From: CAVUPF01 sp963743285
GTDB lineage: Bacteria > Actinomycetota > Thermoleophilia > Solirubrobacterales > 70-9
Reading direction: 5' to 3'
DNA: 64,000 nt
NCBI GenBank assembly: GCA_963743285.1
Contig: CAVUPF010000011.1
Location: 62,001-126,000, forward strand
Both the position numbers and the translations under genes were made by a program. Below are positions 16,384-24,211 of this stretch, piece by piece. Under the pieces are notes generated by a model. It was not told where the DNA came from, ran no database searches, and was given only the letters and a program-made list of their open reading frames with translations. How positions within the stretch are numbered: position 1 is the stretch's first letter; each line of letters opens with the position of its first letter.

Positions 16384-17253
16384 CTAGAAGGTTCTGTACC
16401 CGGCGGTTGAGGCCGCCGACTCCGCGCGGGCCCAGGCCGGCGCCGTCTCATCGGCGGCGGCTAGCGCCTCGCGCTTTGCCTTGTTGGCGCTCGCCTTGAT
16501 CTCCTCCTCGGCGGCTTGCCGAGCCCGCTCCTCACGACGCTCGGCCTGCACCCGAATCCGGTCTGACTCGGCGCGGAGCTGGTCCTCGGCCCGTGCCCGG
16601 GCGACGCCTGAGGCCTCCTGCTCGACCTTCTCAATCAGCGCCTGCACCCGCTCCTCTGCCTCGCGACGCACCTCCTCAGTGCCCTCCATCACGCGCTGCT
16701 CGATCTCGGTCTCGACCCGCACCGCCGCCTCGTGCGCCGCGGTCGCGGCCGCCTCAGCGTCGGCGGCCCGCTGCTCGGCCGCGGCAACCCTGCGGTCAGC
16801 CTCGAGCTGGACCTCTTCACGAGCCGCGTGAGCTCGGCGCTCGGCCTCCCGCTCCAGGTTGGCGACCGCCTCGGCCAGCGATTGCCTGGCCTCGGCCCGG
16901 ACTGCCGCCAGCTCGCCCCGCAGCGCCTCGCGGTCGCGCTCTGCGCCCTGTTGCAGCTCCTCGAAGGCTTTCTCGGCGCGGTCCCTGGCGGCCTCGGTGC
17001 GCTCCGAGCGCGCCTCCGCCTCGCGCCGCCTGGCGCGCTCGGCGCCGATGTGCTCGCGCCCCTCCTCGCCGAGCTTGGACAGCGTCGCCATCGCCCGCTC
17101 CTTCAGCTCGGCGCGAACCGCCTCCGTCTTCGCCTCAGCCTTCCCGACCCGCTCCTCGCTGAGGCGGACCCACTCCAGGGCCTGCTCGGCGACGCCGCGC
17201 ACCCTCTCTCTCGCCTCACCGACCGCCTGCAACTGAACCGCGGGTTCGCCCAT
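16384..17253 (-). CDS. Long coiled-coil protein of unknown function
   Basis: About 289 residues, almost entirely Ala/Glu/Arg-rich heptads (for instance AEARQSLAEAVANLEREAER), predicting one continuous coiled coil from residue 10 to 270. No signal, membrane segment or catalytic motif is present. It ends 13 bases before cysS and follows the acyl-CoA synthetase gene, so it is probably co-transcribed. ATG 17253 (MGEPAVQLQAVGEARERV) is my preferred start; ATG 17277 is possible. A filament-like or scaffold role is a guess only. Confidence 0.6.
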   Translation of the reverse strand: MGEPAVQLQAVGEARERVRGVAEQALEWVRLSEERVGKAEAKTEAVRAELKERAMATLSKLGEEGREHIGAERARRREAEARSERTEAARDRAEKAFEELQQGAERDREALRGELAAVRAEARQSLAEAVANLEREAERRAHAAREEVQLEADRRVAAAEQRAADAEAAATAAHEAAVRVETEIEQRVMEGTEEVRREAEERVQALIEKVEQEASGVARARAEDQLRAESDRIRVQAERREERARQAAEEEIKASANKAKREALAAADETAPAWARAESAASTAGYRTF

Positions 17254-17329
17254 GTCCGGGCAACCTACTATGGACACCGGAAGCTACGCCACCCCGGCGC
17301 TTGCCAAAAAGAGCGCAATTTGCGCCGGC

Positions 17330-18982
17330 TCAGACGGACTTCTGGGTCTCGCGCCCGCGCAGCTCGCGCTTGAGGATCTTGCCGGTTGCGTTGCGCGGCA
17401 GCTCGTCGAGGAACTCGACCTCGCGCGGGGCCTTGTAGGAGGCGAGATTGGCCTTGACATGAGCCCTGAGGTCCTCCTCGGAGACCTCCGCATCCTTGGC
17501 GAGCACCACGAAGGCCTTGAGCCTCTGCCCAAACTCCTCATCGGCGACGCCGATCACCGCTGCCTCTACCACGCCCTCGTGGTCTGCGAGCAGGTCCTCG
17601 ACCTCGCGCGGAAAGACGTTCTCCCCGCCGGAGACGATCATCTCGTCGTCTCTGCCGTCGATGAAGAGCCGTCCCGCGGAGTCGAGGTGGCCGACGTCGC
17701 CGCTGGAGAGGAGGCCGTCGATTGACTCTTTGCCGCCGCCGCCGGTGTACCCCTCAAACGACATCTCGTTGCCGACGAAGACCCGGCCGACCTCGCCCCG
17801 CGGCACCTCCTGCCCGCCCTCGTCGTAGAGCCGCACGACGGTGCCGTGCGGCGGCCGACCGGCGGTCCCGGGCGCGATGCGCAGGTCCTCGGGGGTGGCG
17901 ACGGTCGCGTATGCGACCTCGGTCGAGCCATAGAGGTTGTAGACGTTGTCGCCGAAGCGGTTCATCCAAGCGGTGGCCAGGTCTCCGGGCAGGGCCGAGC
18001 CGGAGAGCGAGGTGATCCGCAGCGAAGAGAGATCGTATTTGGCGAGCGTCTCCACGGGGAGCTGCAGGATCCGTTGGATCATCACCGGCACCGCCGCCAG
18101 CACCTCGGCTCGGCTTTCCTGGATGGCGAGCAGGGTGTCCTCTGGGTCAAAGCGGCGACGCAGCACCATCGTCGAGGCGGTCGGCAGGCTGATCACCAGG
18201 TGGAAGAAACCCCAGGAATGAAACAGCGGGGCGGCGATCACCATCGTCTCGCGGACCCGAAAGGGAATCCTCTCGATCAGCGCTGCTACCGCGAGCAGGC
18301 CGTCGGGGCTGGAGCGCTGGGCGCCTTTCGGCGCTCCTGTAGTCCCAGAGGTGAGGATCACGAAGTGTGGCTTGTCGGGAGGCGGCTTCAGGTCCGCTTC
18401 GCCGCCGCCGCCGATCAGATGCTCCAGGGTCGGCTCGCCCGGCTCCTCGGCGTCGCACCACCCGATCACGCGGGAGACCCCGTCGTCGACGCCCTCCAGC
18501 AGCCCGGCGAACTCCTCGTCATAGACAAGCACCTTGGGGCCCTCGCGGCTCATCACCTCGGCAAGCTGGGGAGCGGCGAACATCGTGTTGAGGTAGAGGG
18601 CGCTGGCGCCGAGCTTGGCGGCGGCAAGGGTCGCCTCCACGAAGCCACGATGGTTGCGGCACATGATCCCGACGCCGTCCCCATATCCGACCCCCATCTC
18701 GGCGAAGGCGTGGGCGAGGGCGTTGGAGCGGCGGTGAACACGCTCGAAGCTAAGCGATCCGCGCTCATCGATCAGCGCGATCTCGTGCGGGTAGTGGATC
18801 GCCGCAATCGCGATGCCGGTCGCCGGCGAGGCGCCCCAGCGCAGGAAGGTCACCCCGATCCTCGCCGCCTTATCGGGACGCAGCGGCCTCAGGATCCCCG
18901 CCTCGTGCAGCACCTTGGCCTCAAAGACGGAGTCCGACAACGAGGTCCGGGCGCTCGACACTATCGAGTTGAGGTTCCCCAT
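17330..18982 (-). CDS. AMP-forming acyl-CoA synthetase
   Basis: A 550-residue ANL superfamily enzyme that activates a carboxylic acid with ATP and joins it to CoA. It shows the P-loop LTSGTTGAPKGAQR (~residue 212), YGSTEVAYATVATPED (A5), SGDVGHLDSAGRLFIDGRDD with the hinge Asp/Arg, and LPRNATGKILKREL with the catalytic Lys. It resembles medium/long-chain fatty-acyl ligases of actinobacteria. ATG 18982 (MGNLNSIVSSARTSLSD) is chosen because upstream residues are a shadow of ispF. Its place inside an isoprenoid/tRNA-synthetase block is an insertion relative to Bacillus. Confidence 0.9.
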   Translation of the reverse strand: MGNLNSIVSSARTSLSDSVFEAKVLHEAGILRPLRPDKAARIGVTFLRWGASPATGIAIAAIHYPHEIALIDERGSLSFERVHRRSNALAHAFAEMGVGYGDGVGIMCRNHRGFVEATLAAAKLGASALYLNTMFAAPQLAEVMSREGPKVLVYDEEFAGLLEGVDDGVSRVIGWCDAEEPGEPTLEHLIGGGGEADLKPPPDKPHFVILTSGTTGAPKGAQRSSPDGLLAVAALIERIPFRVRETMVIAAPLFHSWGFFHLVISLPTASTMVLRRRFDPEDTLLAIQESRAEVLAAVPVMIQRILQLPVETLAKYDLSSLRITSLSGSALPGDLATAWMNRFGDNVYNLYGSTEVAYATVATPEDLRIAPGTAGRPPHGTVVRLYDEGGQEVPRGEVGRVFVGNEMSFEGYTGGGGKESIDGLLSSGDVGHLDSAGRLFIDGRDDEMIVSGGENVFPREVEDLLADHEGVVEAAVIGVADEEFGQRLKAFVVLAKDAEVSEEDLRAHVKANLASYKAPREVEFLDELPRNATGKILKRELRGRETQKSV

Positions 18983-19002
18983 CAGAGCGGGAAGCCTAGT
19001 GC

Positions 19003-19458
19003 CTATCCGCCCTCGACTGAAGCGACTGCTATGCAGGCGATTCCCTCGCCGCGGCCGATCCAGCCCATCCCCTCGTTGGTCGTTGCCTTGACGCTCACCC
19101 GAGCCGAGGTCGCCGCCGCGATGGTCCGCTCCATCTCGGCCCGATACGGCGCCAGCCGCGGCTGCTCGCAAACCAAGGTGGTGTCGATGTTGACGATGCG
19201 GCCGGGCACGGTGCCAATGACGATGCGGAGCAGGTCGATCGAGTCCGCACCCTCCCAGCGCGCCTCCTGGTCAGGGAAGAGCGTCCCGATGTCGCCCATC
19301 CCGGCGGCTCCGAGCAGCGCGTCGATCACAGCGTGGGTGAGGACATCGGCGTCGGAGTGGCCGGCCAGCCCGCAATCGTGCTCGATCTCGACCCCGCCGA
19401 GCACCAGGCGCCGACCCTCGGCAAAGCGGTGGCTGTCGTAACCGACCCCGACGCTCAT
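19003..19458 (-). CDS. ispF: 2-C-methyl-D-erythritol 2,4-cyclodiphosphate synthase
   Basis: A 151-residue trimeric enzyme of the non-mevalonate isoprenoid pathway that forms MEcPP with release of CMP. Zinc ligands lie in GVGYDSHRF (Asp, His) and in LAGHSDADVLTHAVIDALLG; the DIGTLFPD loop and KATTNEGMGWIGRGEGIAC close the active site. Length and start are standard. It lies five bases from the PHP-phosphatase gene and near ispD, so two pathway steps are linked here. Confidence 0.95.
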   Translation of the reverse strand: MSVGVGYDSHRFAEGRRLVLGGVEIEHDCGLAGHSDADVLTHAVIDALLGAAGMGDIGTLFPDQEARWEGADSIDLLRIVIGTVPGRIVNIDTTLVCEQPRLAPYRAEMERTIAAATSARVSVKATTNEGMGWIGRGEGIACIAVASVEGG

Positions 19459-19462
19459 CGAA

Positions 19463-20305
19463 CTAATCCTCGCTCACCGCGGCCCCGAGCGGCTCGAGCC
19501 GGCGCTGGCGACCCTCAAAGACGCAGATCTCACCGACCCCGAGCCCGCCGAGAAACTCGACCGCCCGCTGATAGCCGAAGCCGACCTGTTCAGGCAGGTG
19601 GGCATCGGAGGAGAGGGCGAAGACGGCACCCGCCTCCACGCACATCGCGGCGAAGTCCGGCGCCGGATAGATCTCGCCGGCTGGCTTGCGCAGCCCGGCG
19701 GTCGAGACCTCCACCGCGATCCCACTCTCGACGATCGCCTCGACCGCCGGCTCATAGAAGAAGCGCGGGTCGCGCTCGGGTCGCGGCCTGGCGGCACCCC
19801 AGACCTTGACCAGGTCGGGGTGGGCGAGGATGTCGAAGAGGCCGGATCGGGCGCACTGGGCAAGCGAGGCGAAGTAGCGGCGCCAGATCTGATCGGGGTC
19901 AGCGTCGCGCTCCCACACATCCCAGCCATCGTCGTCGACCGCGCGCTCGCCGAGGAAGTGAACCGAGCCGATCACGTAGTCGAAGTCGCGCGCGTCCAGC
20001 AGCGCGGCGGTGCGGTCCTCGGCACCGGGAACGAAGTCGCACTCCAGGCCCAGCCTCAGCGGCGTCCCGCCTACGAACTCGCAGTAGGCGTCGAGATCGT
20101 CGCGGGCGCTCTGCACCCAGAAGGGGTGGCGCCAGAGCTCGAGCGCTTGGGTGAAGCGGTAGACGTGCTCGGAGACCCCCAGCTCTCCGACGCCCGCCGC
20201 GCCCGCCGCGGCCAGGTAGCGATCGACGTTCTCGGCGGTGAAGAAGCGCTCCGGCGGCGTGTCGTCCTCGTCGGGGCGCAGGTGGAGGTGGTAATCGGTG
20301 AGCAC
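19463..20305 (-). CDS. PHP-domain phosphatase, histidinol-phosphatase-like
   Basis: A 280-residue PHP-fold metal-dependent phosphoesterase. It begins with TDYHLHLRPDED, the first metal-binding motif, then has LGLECDFVPG, IGSVHF (metal His), ILAHPDLVKVWG and LSSDAHLPEQVG, the full set for HisK-like enzymes. The likely reaction is dephosphorylation of L-histidinol phosphate, but PHP proteins vary and no his genes are near. It is inserted between ispD and ispF. Confidence 0.8.
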   Translation of the reverse strand: MLTDYHLHLRPDEDDTPPERFFTAENVDRYLAAAGAAGVGELGVSEHVYRFTQALELWRHPFWVQSARDDLDAYCEFVGGTPLRLGLECDFVPGAEDRTAALLDARDFDYVIGSVHFLGERAVDDDGWDVWERDADPDQIWRRYFASLAQCARSGLFDILAHPDLVKVWGAARPRPERDPRFFYEPAVEAIVESGIAVEVSTAGLRKPAGEIYPAPDFAAMCVEAGAVFALSSDAHLPEQVGFGYQRAVEFLGGLGVGEICVFEGRQRRLEPLGAAVSED

Positions 20306-20340
20306 GCGGCCGCACGCTACCGCCCGCGCCCCAGCCGCCG

Positions 20341-21105
20341 CTATGCCGAACCGGCAAGCAGCAACTCCGCCAGCCTGAGGTCGAGCGGGGTCGTCACCTT
20401 GAGGTTCTCCGCCGGCGCAGGATGGATCAGCACCCTGCCGCCCCCCGCCTCGACCAGCACCGCCTCATCGGTGGCCGCGCTGCGCCCCACCGGCTTTGCC
20501 GCAAGCGCTTTGCGCAGCGCGCCGGCCCGGAAGACCTGCGGCGTCTGCGCCGCCCAGAGACGCTCGCGCTCGAGAGTCGCCTCGACGATCAGGGCCCTGT
20601 CCCCCACGCCGGCCTGCTTGATCGTGTCCGCGACCGGGGTCGCGGCGATGACGCCGTCCGCCCCAGGGTCCCCCTTGAGGGCGGCGACCAGGTTCTCGAT
20701 CAGCCCTGGGGTGATCAGCGGCCGGGCGGCGTCATGGACGGCGACCAGCTCGGTATCGACCGCCTCCAGGGCCCTCGCCACCGACTCAGCTCGCGTCCTG
20801 CCGCCGGCGACGACGCCGACGTCACCGCCCGCCAGCTCGTCGAGATGGCCCGGTGGGGCGGCGACCACGATCGAGTCGACCGACTCGGCGGCTTGGAAGG
20901 CCGCGATCGACCACTCGACCATCGGCCTGCCCGCCACCTGCACGAAGGCCTTCGGGCCGCCGGCTCCGAGCCTCTCCCCGGAGCCGGCGGCCGCGATGAC
21001 CGCTGTGACCGATGCCGACGCGCTGCTACGCGGTGGTGGCGAAGCGCTCCTCCAGCAATCCGTCGAGGTACTCCTCGGCGCCCTCCTCGTCCTTGTCGAG
21101 CGCAT
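20341..21105 (-). CDS. ispD: 2-C-methyl-D-erythritol 4-phosphate cytidylyltransferase
   Basis: The enzyme transfers CMP from CTP to MEP. The conserved part begins VTAVIAAAGSGERLGAGGPK, with the CTP-binding GSGxRLG and catalytic Lys, and continues with VHDAARPLITPG, WAAQTPQVFR and ATDEAVLVE. Odd point: the conserved start Val is GTC, and no ATG, GTG or TTG lies in frame near it. The only in-frame start is ATG 21105, giving a 32-residue basic extension that overlaps the end of carD by 80 bp. Either translation begins there, at a non-standard codon, or the sequence has an error. Confidence 0.85.
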   Translation of the reverse strand: MRSTRTRRAPRSTSTDCWRSASPPPRSSASASVTAVIAAAGSGERLGAGGPKAFVQVAGRPMVEWSIAAFQAAESVDSIVVAAPPGHLDELAGGDVGVVAGGRTRAESVARALEAVDTELVAVHDAARPLITPGLIENLVAALKGDPGADGVIAATPVADTIKQAGVGDRALIVEATLERERLWAAQTPQVFRAGALRKALAAKPVGRSAATDEAVLVEAGGGRVLIHPAPAENLKVTTPLDLRLAELLLAGSA

Positions 21106-21562
21106 ACATGAACTCCGACGCGAGGATCTTCTTCGCCCGCGTGTACATCTGCTTCTCGCCGGTGGAGAGCCCCTTCTCCATCTCGCGAATCGCCAGGTTG
21201 CGGACGACCTCGGCCAACTCGAACACGTCGCCGGTCTTGATCTTCTCGCGGTTGTACTTGAAGCGCCGGTTCCAGTTCTTCGGCATCTCCGACACGTCGT
21301 CGGTGAGGACGTCGGTCACTTTCTTGATCTCTTCCTCGTCGATCACGCGACGCAGCCCTGCCAGGCCCGCGTTCTCGCATGGGACCATCACCGTGAGTTC
21401 GTTGTGGAGGATCTTGATCGTGAGGTAATCACGCTCGGTCCCCATCAGCTCCCGGGACTCTTTCTTCAACACGAGGCCGGCTCCGTGGTGGGGGTAGACG
21501 ACCTTGTCACCCTCCTCGAAGTCGCAGACGTAAACGACGTCCTCCTCGAAGCCTGCCTCCAT
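21026..21562 (-). CDS. carD: CarD family transcriptional regulator
   Basis: A 178-residue RNA-polymerase-binding protein that stabilises open promoter complexes. The N-terminal Tudor-like CarD/CdnL/TRCF domain starts DFEEGDKVVYPHHGAGLVLK; the C-terminal part is helical (REKIKTGDVFELAEVVRNLA and later MYTRAKKILASEFMYAL), as in Mycobacterium CarD. ATG 21562 has gaggagg five bases upstream. It lies between disA and ispD; in actinobacteria carD is commonly next to ispD. Confidence 0.93.
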   Translation of the reverse strand: MEAGFEEDVVYVCDFEEGDKVVYPHHGAGLVLKKESRELMGTERDYLTIKILHNELTVMVPCENAGLAGLRRVIDEEEIKKVTDVLTDDVSEMPKNWNRRFKYNREKIKTGDVFELAEVVRNLAIREMEKGLSTGEKQMYTRAKKILASEFMYALDKDEEGAEEYLDGLLEERFATTA

Positions 21563-21620
21563 GGCCTCCTCTAGCTCGGGAATTGCTTGCTCCTTTCGTT
21601 TGCGACAGCGCCCATCGCCG

Positions 21621-22733
21621 TCAGCTCTGCAAGTACCGGTCGACCAGGTCGACCTCCTGAAGCCTCCGCAGGCCCTCGCGGATGTCCTTGGCCCTGGTCG
21701 GGCCGACTCCGTCGACGGCCTCGAGATCGGCGTCGGAGGCCGCAAGGACCTCCTCCAGCCCGCCGAGCTCGTGGATGATCTTTTGAACGACAAGCTTGGG
21801 GATGCGGGGGACGCGGCCCAGCACGCGGTAGCCGCGCGGCGCGACCGGGAAGTCAAGGGTGTTCATCTTCCGGTCATAACCGAGCAGCTCGGCGAGGCGG
21901 CCGAAGTCGAGCACGTCCTGGTGGGGCATGCGGGCAAGCGCCTGAAGCACCGCGGCGAGGTTCTGCTCAGAGTCCTCGACCGAGTAGTCGCGGACCAATG
22001 CCGTCTTGTCGGCGGCGACACCAACCATCGTCTCCTCCAGCTGCATCTCGATCAGGCGCCCCTCGGTACCGAGCTCGACGATGTAGCGCTCGACCTCGAC
22101 CGCCATCCGCGTCACAAGCTCGGCCCGCTGTAGCACTGCGAGCACGTCATAGAGGACGCCGCCGCCCTCGAACTCAAGGATGGTGAGACGGGCGGAGACC
22201 TGGTCGAGCCGGTCGCGATACTTGTCGAGCGTCGCCAGTCCCTGGTTCGCCTTGGCCAGCACCGCGGGGATGTCCTGGAGGATGTACTTCGTCGCCTCTA
22301 CGTAGAGCGAGACGACGTCGCGGCGCTGCGAGATGGCGATGACCAGGGCGTCGGTCTGTTTGGATACGCGCTCGGCGGTGCGGTGGCGGGTGCCGGTCTC
22401 CGAGGAGAGGATCGTCGGGTCAGGCATCAGCTGGACGTTCGCCCAGGCGATGTTCGTCGCCTCGGCGTTGAGGACGATCGCGCCGTCCATCTTCGCCACC
22501 TGGTAGAGCATCGCCGGGGTGTAGTCGATGTCCAGCTTGATCCCGCCGGAGAGCAGGTGGGAGACGTCCCCGAGGTCGCCGACCACGATCAGCCCCCCGG
22601 TGCGGGAGTGGACGATGTTGTCGAGCCCCTCGCGCAGGGCGCTGCCCGGCGCGACAACGTCCAGGGCCCTTATGAGGCGGGGATCCTGTCGTTCTGACAG
22701 CTCGTGAAGCTCATCCCCGGACAAAGAAGGCAT
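21621..22733 (-). CDS. disA: DNA integrity scanning diadenylate cyclase
   Basis: A 370-residue protein that makes cyclic di-AMP from two ATP and senses DNA junctions. The DAC domain has MDGAIVLN (the DGA motif, ~residue 83) and GTRHRTAERVSKQTDALVI (RHR motif). The linker helices follow, and the C-terminus has a helix-hairpin-helix (LAASDADLEAVDGVGPTRA). All catalytic residues are present. It ends 58 bases before the carD start and its position downstream of clpC recalls clpC-radA-disA of Bacillus, but radA is absent. Confidence 0.95.
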   Translation of the reverse strand: MPSLSGDELHELSERQDPRLIRALDVVAPGSALREGLDNIVHSRTGGLIVVGDLGDVSHLLSGGIKLDIDYTPAMLYQVAKMDGAIVLNAEATNIAWANVQLMPDPTILSSETGTRHRTAERVSKQTDALVIAISQRRDVVSLYVEATKYILQDIPAVLAKANQGLATLDKYRDRLDQVSARLTILEFEGGGVLYDVLAVLQRAELVTRMAVEVERYIVELGTEGRLIEMQLEETMVGVAADKTALVRDYSVEDSEQNLAAVLQALARMPHQDVLDFGRLAELLGYDRKMNTLDFPVAPRGYRVLGRVPRIPKLVVQKIIHELGGLEEVLAASDADLEAVDGVGPTRAKDIREGLRRLQEVDLVDRYLQS

Positions 22734-23059
22734 CTGCTCAAGAATGACAAAAGGCGCTCTGGAATGCGGTCCGGTGATATCCGTGTGGAAAGGTCGGGAT
22801 GGGCTTTGTCAAGGCAGCGGCCCGAATCGGCGACCGGCAACCCTCGCCCTCAGAGAGGAAGCGACGGGCGACGGCAATCGTGAGCGGGGGGCTCAGCCCG
22901 GGCCTTGGGCCCGCCACCGGGCCCCGAACGGATTGATCGCTGTCGCCAGCGAAGGCCGCCCCTCGGGTCTGCGCGGCGCCGGCACCGCAGAGGGCGATCA
23001 GAGCCAACCGCCGCCCGTCGCCCGCGTTGCTCCCTGCAGGGCGAGCCGCCAGGCGGCTC
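22734..23059. other. Leader region upstream of disA
   Basis: About 325 bases without a gene. On the minus strand a TTGACA (22807-22812) lies 75 bases upstream of the disA start, with a poor TCCACA (22784-22789) 17 bases downstream of it, so disA may have its own weak promoter. A small hairpin, gagccgcc and its complement (23043-23059), lies just after the aldo/keto reductase stop and may terminate that transcript. The GC-rich inverted segments around 22890-22930 could fold but match no RNA that I know. Confidence 0.4.
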
Positions 23060-24199
23060 TCAGGCGGCCGGAGCGCCGGCGAGATCGCGCTCGGGGTCGA
23101 TTCCCCAGCGCGCGCCGACCTCGAGCAGGCCGGGCGTCAGCGCCCAGCGGTCGGGGCGCTCCTCGCCCTCGTGCTCCGGACTGGCGCCCTTCAGCGCCAT
23201 GCAACCGGTGTTGTCGCCGGCCGCGCGGATCGCCGCCACGTCCTCATCGGTGAGCCTCGGCTCGGAGGGCAGGGCGGCCAGCTCGGCTCGCTTCTCCTCG
23301 ATCGGGCGAGCGCCAACCCCCGCCTCCTGGATCAGGGTGGGAACCGCGCAGCGGACCGGGGCGTGGGCGAGGTTCCACTGGCAGGCGAGCTGGATCGGGC
23401 TGAGGCCGGCCCGCTCGCCGAGCGGCAGCACCTGCTCCAACTTTTCCAGGCCGGCCTCGATCCAACCGCCGGGGCGAAAACCGCGGTGATCGCCGCTCGC
23501 CAGCTCCATGCCCGGTCGCAGGTCCCCCCAGAAGAGACCGCCGTAGTCAACGACGCGGGTGATCAGCTTCACGTCGTGGCGGGCGGCGGCGTCGAGGCAG
23601 AGCTCCCCCGGCCAGGGCTCGAACGGGTTGAGGATGATCATCGCCCAATCGATCCGCTCGCCGAAGCGCTCCAGGCAGGAGATCAGGTCAAGGGTGAAAC
23701 CGTTGGCCGGGCCCGGCGCGATCCCGATCTTCGCCACCAGACCAGCCTCGCGAAGCTCCTCCATCCCGTCCCAGACCGCCTCGCTGGAGTAGCCGACCCG
23801 GTCGGGGTTGTGGAGGAGCAGCAGGTCGAAGGAGGGGGCGCCAATCCGCTCGAGGCTGCGCTCGGTGGCCATCCGCAGGTATCCGGCGTACTCGGCGGCC
23901 CCGCGCAGGCGCGGGTCGGTGAAGCGGGGGAACCCCCGTGGGCCGTCGCGCTGGCCCTCATAGAAATCGTGGCCGACCGCGCCGATCAGGCAGTAGGCGT
24001 CGCGCGGGAGGCCCGCCAGGGCTCGCCCGAGGAGACGATCGGCATCCCCCTGACCGTAGGCGTCGGCGGTGAGGACCGTGTCGATGCCGGCGTCGGGGCG
24101 CAGCAGCGCCGCCAGCCGCTCCTCCTCGATCGCCTCGCCGAAGCGCATGAACCTGCCCCCGCTCCAGGTCCCGATCGCGCTACGGCCAGGCTCACGCAC
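23060..24199 (-). CDS. Aldo/keto reductase family protein
   Basis: A 379-residue TIM-barrel oxidoreductase. It has the family pattern IDTVLTADAYGQGDADRLLG (Asp/Tyr region), FDLLLLHNPDRVG with the catalytic His, IGIAPGPANGF, and the C-terminal cofactor segment PVRCAVPTLIQEAGVGAR, less basic than the usual NADP-binding site. The substrate is unknown. It occupies the slot of radA between clpC and disA, separated from clpC by 12 bp, so it is probably in the same transcript. Confidence 0.8.
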   Translation of the reverse strand: MREPGRSAIGTWSGGRFMRFGEAIEEERLAALLRPDAGIDTVLTADAYGQGDADRLLGRALAGLPRDAYCLIGAVGHDFYEGQRDGPRGFPRFTDPRLRGAAEYAGYLRMATERSLERIGAPSFDLLLLHNPDRVGYSSEAVWDGMEELREAGLVAKIGIAPGPANGFTLDLISCLERFGERIDWAMIILNPFEPWPGELCLDAAARHDVKLITRVVDYGGLFWGDLRPGMELASGDHRGFRPGGWIEAGLEKLEQVLPLGERAGLSPIQLACQWNLAHAPVRCAVPTLIQEAGVGARPIEEKRAELAALPSEPRLTDEDVAAIRAAGDNTGCMALKGASPEHEGEERPDRWALTPGLLEVGARWGIDPERDLAGAPAA

Positions 24200-24211
24200 G
24201 CGTGGCGCTGC

